Source: Catellatospora citrea
Lineage (GTDB): Bacteria; Actinomycetota; Actinomycetes; Mycobacteriales; Micromonosporaceae
NCBI RefSeq assembly: GCF_003610235.1
Contig: NZ_RAPR01000001.1
Coordinates: 496,001 to 560,000 of the forward strand
Direction of reading: 5' to 3'
DNA: 64,000 nucleotides
Shown here: piece after piece, positions 33,948-41,504 of the stretch
How the letters are laid out: each line of letters begins with the position of its first letter
Position numbering within the stretch: the first letter of the stretch is position 1
Translations under genes and position numbers: made by a program
The notes under the pieces: generated by a model
What the model was told of the DNA's origin: nothing
Databases searched by the model: none
The model's input: the letters and a program-made list of their open reading frames with translations, nothing else

Positions 33948-36512
33948 GTGCCCGATCCCTACCTCCCGCCACCCGAGCCGCATCACCCCGATCCGCCCAT
34001 GCCGCCGGTCCTCGACCCGCAGCCGCCGCACGACATGGGTATGCAGCCACCGGCACCGGATCACCACTTGCCCGACCATCCGGATCCGCTGGCCGGTCAG
34101 AGCCCGGTCGACCCGTTGGCCCACCAGGACCACCTCGACCAGCAGAACTTCCAGACCTTTCCGGACCCGCCGGACCTCTACGGTCAACCGGACCTGTTCC
34201 AGCAGCCTGACCTCAACACGCTCGGCGACGGCTACCACCCTCCGGACCCGCCCGGCGGCCATGCCGCGCCAGACCCGTACCTGGCGCCCGATCCTCCCGG
34301 CGACTTTGCCGCACCAGACCCGCCCGGCTTCGACAGCTATGCGGCACCCGACCCGCCGGACGCCTACCTGGCCCCCGATCCGCCGGACGTTTACCTCGCC
34401 CCCGATCCACCCGGCTTCGACGGCGCCTACGTGCCGCCCGACCCTCCGGACGGCGACTTCGCCGCTCACCCTCCGGGCTCTGCACCCGATTACGTCGCGC
34501 CCGATCCACCGCAGGCCACCGAGCCGCAGGCCCCCTACGAGCCCACGCCGGCTGAGCCGGGTGGGACCGCGCACGGCGGTGTTTCCTTCGGCATCCCCGC
34601 CGACCTGGCCGACACGGCCACAGCCGCACCGGCTGCGCAGCCGCAAACCGCGGGCGATCCACTCGCCGCGATGGAGCCCGGCAAGGTCACGTGGCTCGAC
34701 CGCAGCTACGACGACGATCACGGCTACAGCGGCTTCCACACGATGCCCAACGTCCAGCTCGTGCCCGATCCCAGCACACCCGGCCAGTGGCTGGTGCAGG
34801 TCGAGGACCCGAACCCGCCCGAACGCCACCTGATGGACCACGGCCGCGACCTGGGCACGCACGGCATGGGCGTCGTCGACGAACGCCAGTGGCTCACGGT
34901 CGCCGTCGTCGACTCCCCGGGTGGCGGCGCACCGGCCGTGGGTCTGCTGCGCGGTGTCGACGGCAACCTGACCGTGGTCGTGAACACCCCGCCAGGCGGG
35001 TCGCTGACCGAGACGACCACGGCGATCAACAACCACCTCGACATCTACGGCTTCGCCGGCCGCCCCGCAGACCCCCAGAGCGCACCCGCTCCCCCGGCCG
35101 CCCCACCCGAACCGCCCCAGCACACGCCACCACCGGCACCGCCGCAGCCCACACCCGGCCAACCCGAACCACACCAACCAGAGCCGGTCGCACCGCACCC
35201 GCCGCAAGACCTGCCTCCGCCCGGCGGGGCCGTACCGCCACCGCACGGCGCGACGCCGTCACCCACCCCCGACACACACCCTGGCACCGGCCCGCAGATC
35301 CCACCGGGTTCCGTCCCCACCGCCGGACCCGCCGCCACGCCGCCTCCGGGCCCCGTCGCACCCCAGGACTCCCCCGCGCACCATGTCCCACCGAATCCAC
35401 CGCACATTCCCGGCCACCCAGGCGAACACGACCATGCCGGCCTGGACTGGAACACCAAGCAACCGAGTGCGACCACGCCGCATCGCAGAAAGGCCAAGGA
35501 CGTCGACGACCTGCCGACCGGCACGGGCAGCGGACCGCACGGCGCCGATCCCGACGGTGTCCACCGCACCCCCGGCCGGACCTCGCGCACGGTCATCCAG
35601 ACGTCCAAGGGCACCGTGATCCTGAAGAACGCCGAAACGACCCTCGCCACCGACCCCGCCTTCCGCGACGTCGCACACCAGGTCAGAGCGCGCATGCGCA
35701 CCGACGCCTACGGCAACTACAAGGACAACCTCAACGCCGCCATCAAGAAGATCCTTGATGACAGGACGATCGACCATCCGCTCAAGAAGATCCTCGAGAG
35801 ACGCGGCGACCAGCTCTTCTGGAAGGAGGGCACCGCCTTCGCCGGCCAGGAGCTGAACTACGCCCACACCCTGTCGCAGGCCTCGATCCGCAACATCGGC
35901 GCGCCCGAGGCACTGGCCTCCGCACCGGAGAACCTCGAACCGGTCGGGCGGCGCTTCCACCTCACCGAGTACGGCCACAAGGCCGACCTCGTCACCAACC
36001 ACCTCAAGACCGCCACCGAAGAGGCTCGGGCCGCCACCAAGGCGGGAACCAAGGACCTCGCGGTCAGCCGCATCCCCAAGGGAAGGGCCGGCCAGGCCGG
36101 CTTCATCGACATCAAAGGACTGGCGTTCCTCGCCATCCTCAGCGCGACCGGCGTCGTCATCCTGAGGAGCTCGGCCAACCGCACCGAGGCCGTGGCCGAA
36201 CTGGTCAAGGTCGGCGCCGACCTGGCGCTGCAGTCGATCGTCGTACGCGCGCTCGGCAGCGGAGCCGGGTTCGCGGTCTCGGTGGTGCTCGGCATGCACA
36301 GCGACGATCCGCACCTCAACCGGCAGCACGCGATCGAGACCGCACAGTACGACGCCGCGCACAAGTTCATCGACCAGTACCTGCCCCAGACCGTCACCGT
36401 GGACAAGGGCGTCGTCTGGGACAGCCGACACTATGACCCGGTGGTCGTCGAACAGGTCCACGACCTGATGTTCGCGGTGCCGCCGACGAGACTGCCCACG
36501 CCCGCGCCCTAG
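33948..36512 (+). CDS. Pro-rich repeat protein with C-terminal HNH-like domain
   Basis: The protein has 854 residues. GTG 33948 lies three bases after the preceding stop, with GGAG in the end of that gene. Residues 1-200 are a low-complexity region with tandem APDPP units; 240-365 form a folded domain (VTWLDRSYDDDHGYSGFH, LLRGVDGNLTVVVNTPPGGS); 370-510 is again Pro-rich. The last 330 residues begin TVIQTSKGTVILKNAETTLA and contain H640-x21-N662-x8-H671 (YAHTLS, PENLEP, RFHL), the spacing of an HNH nuclease. Two hydrophobic segments follow (about 722-740 and 755-785). I read it as a toxin-like effector displayed through long Pro-rich arms, but the nuclease call is inference. Confidence 0.82.
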   Translation: MPDPYLPPPEPHHPDPPMPPVLDPQPPHDMGMQPPAPDHHLPDHPDPLAGQSPVDPLAHQDHLDQQNFQTFPDPPDLYGQPDLFQQPDLNTLGDGYHPPDPPGGHAAPDPYLAPDPPGDFAAPDPPGFDSYAAPDPPDAYLAPDPPDVYLAPDPPGFDGAYVPPDPPDGDFAAHPPGSAPDYVAPDPPQATEPQAPYEPTPAEPGGTAHGGVSFGIPADLADTATAAPAAQPQTAGDPLAAMEPGKVTWLDRSYDDDHGYSGFHTMPNVQLVPDPSTPGQWLVQVEDPNPPERHLMDHGRDLGTHGMGVVDERQWLTVAVVDSPGGGAPAVGLLRGVDGNLTVVVNTPPGGSLTETTTAINNHLDIYGFAGRPADPQSAPAPPAAPPEPPQHTPPPAPPQPTPGQPEPHQPEPVAPHPPQDLPPPGGAVPPPHGATPSPTPDTHPGTGPQIPPGSVPTAGPAATPPPGPVAPQDSPAHHVPPNPPHIPGHPGEHDHAGLDWNTKQPSATTPHRRKAKDVDDLPTGTGSGPHGADPDGVHRTPGRTSRTVIQTSKGTVILKNAETTLATDPAFRDVAHQVRARMRTDAYGNYKDNLNAAIKKILDDRTIDHPLKKILERRGDQLFWKEGTAFAGQELNYAHTLSQASIRNIGAPEALASAPENLEPVGRRFHLTEYGHKADLVTNHLKTATEEARAATKAGTKDLAVSRIPKGRAGQAGFIDIKGLAFLAILSATGVVILRSSANRTEAVAELVKVGADLALQSIVVRALGSGAGFAVSVVLGMHSDDPHLNRQHAIETAQYDAAHKFIDQYLPQTVTVDKGVVWDSRHYDPVVVEQVHDLMFAVPPTRLPTPAP
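34235..34525 (+). repeat. Tandem Pro-Asp repeat region (APDPP units) in the 33948 gene
   Basis: The encoded sequence repeats APDPP or PPDPP about ten times at spacings of 8-12 residues, with short Phe/Tyr-containing spacers (YL, DFA, FDSYA). At DNA level the repeats are imperfect (CCCGATCCGCCGG-like), so they are old or under drift. Edges are approximate. Confidence 0.7.
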
Positions 36513-36604
36513 CCGGCACCTGCCGGTCGACGGCGGTGCTCGGGACGAGGCGGCGTCCGGCCTATGTGTACCGTGTCACGGACACCGCCGACGAAGGAGA
36601 AGCC

Positions 36605-37075
36605 GTGCGTCCAGGCGACCATGAGCCGACCGGCCCATCGACCGAACCCCCGGTCGGGTGGCAGTACCAGCCCCCGGCCGACTGGTCGCCGTACGACGAC
36701 AGGCCTGCCTCGGCTGCCCCGCCTGGCCCCGACCTGTACGACGCAGCCCAGCCGGCGTGGGCCCAACCGCAACAGGCAACCCCCTGGCAGAACAACGGGC
36801 CTGTGCCCGGTGAGACTCCGTCGAGCGACTGGCCGGTGCCGAACCAGCCGGCAGCGCCTGCGTGGCCCGAGACCTACACGTCGCCGGTCACCGCCGCGCC
36901 GCCAGGACCGGACTTCTACCAGGCGCCATCGCACTACTCGGCGCCCGGCGGCCCACCGCCGGGACCAGACCTGGCAGCGGGCCGGTCCAGCGATGGCCAG
37001 GCCACGGGACCACTGACACCCGACGGCCCGGGGCTGGTCGGGCGGCTCCTGCGCCGCCTGCGGGGCGGATCGTGA
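36605..37075 (+). CDS. Pro-rich disordered protein
   Basis: The protein has 156 residues. GTG 36605 has GAAGGAGAAGCC directly upstream; the longer frame from 36536 lacks a site. The whole chain is Pro, Gly, Ala, Asp and Trp/Tyr-rich, with repeated APPGPDLYDA / APPGPDFYQA units spaced about 50 residues apart, and the last 15 residues are basic (RLLRRLRGG). No signal peptide. Its 3' end overlaps the next start by four bases (GTGA), so the two are translated together. Its compositional kinship with the 33948 product suggests that both bind the same partner. Function unknown. Confidence 0.8.
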   Translation: MRPGDHEPTGPSTEPPVGWQYQPPADWSPYDDRPASAAPPGPDLYDAAQPAWAQPQQATPWQNNGPVPGETPSSDWPVPNQPAAPAWPETYTSPVTAAPPGPDFYQAPSHYSAPGGPPPGPDLAAGRSSDGQATGPLTPDGPGLVGRLLRRLRGGS

Positions 37076-38097
37076 GCGACATCGCCAAAGGCATCCTCGG
37101 CGGCGGCTGGGGGCTGCTGGTGGGCTGGATCCTGCCCACCCTGATCAACGTGACACTGTTCATCGCCGTGGCCCCGGCACTCGCCCCCGTCTACATCGGT
37201 GACCTGCTCAGCGGAGCCAACACGGCCGCCGTCATCGCCGTCGTCTCCGGGGTCCTGGTCGCCGGGCTCGTCCTGGCCGCCGTGCAGAACTTCCTCTACC
37301 GGGTCCTGGAGGGCTACACCCTGTGGCCGTGGGCGCTGCAACGCTGGGCCCGGCAACGCCAGCTCGCACGCAAACGCCTGCTCACCGACCGGCTCACCGC
37401 CCTGCGCCTCGCCGAGGCCGAAGCTCGCGGCGAGGACGTCGCCACGGCGATCGCGCCCTACCGCGCCCACCGGCGGCTCGCCGCCTACACCAGGCGGGGC
37501 GAAGGCTCGGCCGTGGTGACCGGCCTGGTCGCCGAACAGCTGCGCCGCTACCCGCTCGACAACGCCCAGATCGCGCCGACCCGGCTGGGCAACTCGATCC
37601 GCCGGCTCGAGGAGTACGCCTGGAGCCGGTTCGGACTCGACTCGCAGATCCTCTGGAGCGAACTGGGCTGCGTGGCCGACGAGCAGGCCCGCAAGGAAGA
37701 AACCGCGGCCCGGACCAACGTCGACTTCTTCGTGTGCCTGCTGTCAGGACACCTGCTGCTCGCGGTCGTCCTCGTCGTGCTGAGGTCTGCCGGGGTGGTC
37801 ACCGAACAGGGACCGGTGATCGCAGCGGTGGTGCTGCTGGTCCTCGCCCGGGTCTGGTACTCCGCGGCGGTACGTGCCGTCGACGGCTGGGACGGGGCGG
37901 TGCGCTCCATCGTCAACCTCGGCCGGGTCCGGCTGGCCGAGCACCTGGGGCTGGTCATGCCCGACAACCTCGCCGACGAGCGGCTGATGTGGCTGGCCGT
38001 GGCCAGGCTGGTACGCGACCCGGCTGATCCCCGCGCCGCCGGCAGCCTCGACGCATACCGCAAGCCGGCGACCCCAGCCCTGCAGCACGCAAGCTGA
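37072..38097 (+). CDS. Multi-pass membrane protein, last gene of the operon
   Basis: The protein has 341 residues, starting at the GTG of a GTGA overlap. Hydrophobic segments occur about 8-40, 48-72, 228-248 and 255-275. Between them is a cytoplasmic, charged, helical domain of about 150 residues (QRWARQRQLARKRLL, then EAEARGEDVATAIAPY, then YAWSRFGLDSQILWSEL). The C-terminal region has the form RSIVNLGRVRLAEHLGLVMP. No transporter or enzyme motif. It closes a four-gene unit that otherwise encodes soluble or anchored Pro-rich proteins, so it could be an export or docking component, but this is inference. Confidence 0.85.
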   Translation: MSDIAKGILGGGWGLLVGWILPTLINVTLFIAVAPALAPVYIGDLLSGANTAAVIAVVSGVLVAGLVLAAVQNFLYRVLEGYTLWPWALQRWARQRQLARKRLLTDRLTALRLAEAEARGEDVATAIAPYRAHRRLAAYTRRGEGSAVVTGLVAEQLRRYPLDNAQIAPTRLGNSIRRLEEYAWSRFGLDSQILWSELGCVADEQARKEETAARTNVDFFVCLLSGHLLLAVVLVVLRSAGVVTEQGPVIAAVVLLVLARVWYSAAVRAVDGWDGAVRSIVNLGRVRLAEHLGLVMPDNLADERLMWLAVARLVRDPADPRAAGSLDAYRKPATPALQHAS

Positions 38098-38249
38098 CGC
38101 GGCGGCGAGTAGCCGGCCGCGCGGGGCGACTCAGGTCGGTGCGGATCAGGCGCGGAGGATACGGTCAGCGGGCAACCTTGATCAGCCCGGTGCCGGCCCC
38201 GGCCACGAGCCGGGCGACGACCCGCGGCGCACCGAACATGGGAGAAGCC

Positions 38250-41200
38250 GTGCACGACGACCGCCTGCTCGCCGAGGCGCGCCTCAAGCGCGTCCTGGAG
38301 GAACGTATCCGCCCCGCGGTCTACCCGGAGTCGGCGCCGCTGCAGGTGACGATCTGGAACGCCCCGGGCGAGCCGGTTCCGGTCGCCGAGGGCCTGGCCG
38401 CGGTGGGCTCGCCGATCTCGGTGGGCGACGCCTGGGGAGCGCCGTGGGGCACCAGCTGGTTTACCGTGTCCGGCACCGTTCCCGCCGAGTGGGCGGGCAG
38501 GACCGTCGAGGCCCTGCTCGACCTCGGCTTCGATCCGAACCGGGCGGGCTTCCAGTGCGAAGGGCTGGTCTACCGGCCCGACGGGACGCCGGTCAAAGGC
38601 CTCAACCCCCGCAACCAGTGGGTGCGTATCGGCGCACCGGTCGCCGGCGGCGAGCAGGTGCTGCTGCACGTCGAGGCCGCGTCCAACCCGATGATCCTGG
38701 GCTACCAGCCGTTTCGGCCGACGGCGCTCGGGGACCGGGACACCGCCGGCGACGAGCCGCTCTACCGGCTCGAACGGATGGAGCTGGCGGTCTTCGACGA
38801 CACGGTCTGGCAGCTCGTCCAGGACCTCGAGGTGCTCGGCGAGCTGATGGCCGAGCTGCCGGTCGAGGGCGGGCGGCGCTGGGACATCCTGCGCGCCGTC
38901 GACCGCGCGCTCGACGTGCTCGACCTGCAGGACGTCAACGCGACCGCCGCGGCGGCCCGTGAGCAGCTGGCCGGTGTGCTCGCCGCGCCGGCTGAGCCGT
39001 CGGCGCACCGGATCAGCGCGGTGGGCCACGCGCACATCGACTCGGCGTGGCTGTGGCCGCTGCGGGAGACCGTACGCAAGGTCGCCCGGACCACGGCGAA
39101 CATGACCGCGCTGCTGGCCGACGAGCCGGACTTCGTCTACGCCATGAGCCAGGCGCAGCAGTACGCCTGGCTCAAGGAGCACCGGCCGGAGGTGTACGCC
39201 CAGGTCAAGAAGGCTGTCACCGAGGGCCGGTTCGTGCCCGCCGGCGGTATGTGGGTCGAGTCGGACACGAACATGCCGGGCTCGGAGGCGATGGCGCGGC
39301 AGTTCGTGCACGGCAAGCGGTTCTTCCTGGAGGAGTTCGGGGTCGACAACGAAGAGGCGTGGCTGCCCGACACGTTCGGCTTCGCCGGCGGCCTGCCCCA
39401 GATCATCAAGGCCGCGGGCGCGAAGTGGCTGCTGACGCAGAAGATCTCGTGGAGCCAGATCAACAAGTTCCCGCACCACACGTTCCTGTGGGAGGGCATC
39501 GACGGGACGCGGATCTTCACGCACTTCCCGCCGGTGGACACGTACAACTGCGCGATGCTCGGCCGGGAGGTCGCCCACGCCGCCCGCAACTTCAAGGACA
39601 AGGGCCGGGCGCGGCACTCGCTGGCGCCGACGGGCTGGGGCGACGGCGGGGGCGGCACGACCCGCGAGATGATCGCCAAGGCGGCGCGGATGCGCGACCT
39701 GGAAGGCTCGGCGGTCGTCCAGTGGGAGCGGCCCGCGGACTTCTTCGCCCGGGCGCAGGCCGAGTACGTCCATCCGCCGGTCTGGGTCGGGGAGCTGTAC
39801 CTGGAATTGCACCGGGCGACATTGACCAGCCAGGCGAAGACCAAGCAGGGCAACCGGCGCAGCGAACACCTGCTCTACGAGGCCGAGCTGTGGTCGGCGA
39901 CCGCGGCGGTGCGGACCGGGCTGCCGTATCCGCACCGGGAACTGGACCGGCTGTGGAAGACGGTGCTGCTGCACCAGTTCCACGACATCCTGCCCGGGTC
40001 GTCGATCGCCTGGGTGCACCGCGAAGCCGAGGCCACCTACGCCGCCGTCGCCGCGGACCTGACGGCGATCATCGACCGGGCGCAGCGGGCGCTCGCCGGG
40101 GATCCTGCGGCGGGCGGCGAGGTCGTGTTCAACGCTGCCCCGCACGCTCGTGCGGGCGTGCCCGGGCGGGCAGGTCGCCGCACCCCGGCCGGCGCGGGCG
40201 GGTGCGCCGTCACCGCCGCGCCCGGTGGCGGCTGGCTGCTGGACAACGGCCTGGTACGCGTACGCGTCGACGCGCGCGGGCTGGTCGTGTCGGTTCACGA
40301 CGTCGACAACGACCGCGAGGCGGTGCCCGCCGGGGCCGCCGCGAACCTGTTGCAGATCCATCCCGACTTCCCGAACAAGTGGGATGCGTGGGACGTGGAC
40401 CAGTTCTACCGCAACACGGTCGTCGACCTGACCGGCCTCGACGAGATGGCGGTCGTCGCCGACGGCCCCGACGCGGTGGCGGTGCGGGTGGTCCGCTCGT
40501 TCGGGCAGTCCACGGCGACGCAGACGCTCACCCTCGCCGCGGGCGAGAAACGGCTGGCCGTCGACACCGAGGTCGACTGGCGGGAGCGGGAGAAGTTCCT
40601 CAAGGTCGCGTTCCCGCTCGACATCCACACCGACCGGTACGCCGCCGAGACCCAGTACGGGCACATCTTCCGCCCGACGCACACCAACACCAGCTGGGAG
40701 GCGGCGAAGTTCGAGGCGTGCAACCACCGGTTCGTGCACCTGGCGGAGCCCGGCTGGGGCGTGGCGGTGGTGACCGGATCCACGTACGGCCACGACGTGA
40801 CCCGGGCCGTACGGGCCGACGGCGGCACGACCACGACGGTGCGGTTGTCGCTGCTACGCGCTCCCCGCTTCCCCGACCCCCACACCGATCAGGGCGTGCA
40901 CCGATTCAGTTACGCGCTGGCGCCGGGCGCGGACATCGGCGACGCCGTGCGGGAGGGCTACCGGATCAACCTGCCTGAACGGCGGGTGCCCGGCAGCGGC
41001 GACGTCGACGCCCTGGTGGAGCTCGACAACGACGCGGTCGTCGCGACCGCGATCAAGCTCGCCGACGACATGAGCGGAGACGTCGTCGTACGCGTCTACG
41101 AGTCGCAGGGCGGCCGCGCCCGCACCCGGCTCACGACGTCGTTCGACGTCCGCTCGGTGAGCGTGTGCGACCTGCTGGAACGGCCGATCGACGGGGCCGG

Positions 41201-41297
41201 CACCGATGCCGTGCAGCTGATCAGCGGAGTGGTCCACCTCAGGCTGCGGCCCTTCGAGATGGTGACGCTGCGCCTACGCGGATCCGACGGGCGCTGA
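38250..41297 (+). CDS. GH38 alpha-mannosidase
   Basis: The protein has 1015 residues. GTG 38250 has GGGAGAAGCC upstream; ATG 38238 lies inside that site, so I prefer the GTG. No signal peptide, so cytoplasmic. The N-terminal beta domain (about 20-245) precedes the catalytic domain: GHAHIDSAWLWPLRET (zinc ligands H262, D264), nucleophile D374 in WLPDTFGF, and H578 in HQFHDILPGS. The C-terminal half is the beta-sandwich of the family, with FGQSTATQTLTLAAGEKRLAVDTEVDW. Length matches bacterial class II alpha-mannosidases. It should cleave alpha-mannosides taken up as oligosaccharides. It is not obviously co-transcribed with the operon before it (152-base gap). A hairpin follows. Confidence 0.95.
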   Translation: MHDDRLLAEARLKRVLEERIRPAVYPESAPLQVTIWNAPGEPVPVAEGLAAVGSPISVGDAWGAPWGTSWFTVSGTVPAEWAGRTVEALLDLGFDPNRAGFQCEGLVYRPDGTPVKGLNPRNQWVRIGAPVAGGEQVLLHVEAASNPMILGYQPFRPTALGDRDTAGDEPLYRLERMELAVFDDTVWQLVQDLEVLGELMAELPVEGGRRWDILRAVDRALDVLDLQDVNATAAAAREQLAGVLAAPAEPSAHRISAVGHAHIDSAWLWPLRETVRKVARTTANMTALLADEPDFVYAMSQAQQYAWLKEHRPEVYAQVKKAVTEGRFVPAGGMWVESDTNMPGSEAMARQFVHGKRFFLEEFGVDNEEAWLPDTFGFAGGLPQIIKAAGAKWLLTQKISWSQINKFPHHTFLWEGIDGTRIFTHFPPVDTYNCAMLGREVAHAARNFKDKGRARHSLAPTGWGDGGGGTTREMIAKAARMRDLEGSAVVQWERPADFFARAQAEYVHPPVWVGELYLELHRATLTSQAKTKQGNRRSEHLLYEAELWSATAAVRTGLPYPHRELDRLWKTVLLHQFHDILPGSSIAWVHREAEATYAAVAADLTAIIDRAQRALAGDPAAGGEVVFNAAPHARAGVPGRAGRRTPAGAGGCAVTAAPGGGWLLDNGLVRVRVDARGLVVSVHDVDNDREAVPAGAAANLLQIHPDFPNKWDAWDVDQFYRNTVVDLTGLDEMAVVADGPDAVAVRVVRSFGQSTATQTLTLAAGEKRLAVDTEVDWREREKFLKVAFPLDIHTDRYAAETQYGHIFRPTHTNTSWEAAKFEACNHRFVHLAEPGWGVAVVTGSTYGHDVTRAVRADGGTTTTVRLSLLRAPRFPDPHTDQGVHRFSYALAPGADIGDAVREGYRINLPERRVPGSGDVDALVELDNDAVVATAIKLADDMSGDVVVRVYESQGGRARTRLTTSFDVRSVSVCDLLERPIDGAGTDAVQLISGVVHLRLRPFEMVTLRLRGSDGR

Positions 41298-41319
41298 CGC
41301 GAACGGTTCGGAAGCTGGC

Positions 41320-41344
41320 GTGGCCGCGTCGTGGACGCGGCCAC
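41320..41344. terminator. Hairpin terminator after the GH38 gene
   Basis: A perfect 11-bp stem (GTGGCCGCGTC / GACGCGGCCAC) with a three-base loop lies 22 bases after the mannosidase stop. Confidence 0.7.
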
Positions 41345-41345
41345 C

Positions 41346-41436
41346 ACTGGCTGCCGTGTCGCCGCAATCGAACCACGGGCCAGACCGCCTACTACCGCTG
41401 CAGGACGTCGAAGGAAACCGGTTCTACCTCGACTGA
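41346..41436 (+). pseudogene. Possible remnant of a VOC/glyoxalase C-terminus
   Basis: One plus-strand frame ends with PDRLLPLQDVEGNRFYLD and a stop. The DxEGNRFYL pattern is what closes the last strand of many VOC-superfamily proteins. No upstream part of such a gene is present; the frame enters the GH38 terminator and has no start. It may be a deletion scar or chance. Confidence 0.25.
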
Positions 41437-41439
41437 GCA

Positions 41440-41474
41440 GCCCACCACCCGGCGTCGCCGCCGGAGTGGTGGGC
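41440..41474. terminator. Hairpin terminator after the LamG gene
   Basis: GCCCACCAC at 41440-41448 pairs with GTGGTGGGC at 41466-41474; the inner part CCGGCG/CCGCCGG adds a further stem with small mismatches. It lies 30 bases past the minus-strand stop at 41505. Confidence 0.65.
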
Positions 41475-41504
41475 GTGGCGCGACCCGCCGCCGGTGAACC
41501 GTGG

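Noticed and set aside
37548..40793. 1081-residue minus-strand frame opposite the operon end and GH38 gene
   Set aside because: Crosses two well-supported genes on the other strand and has no domain.
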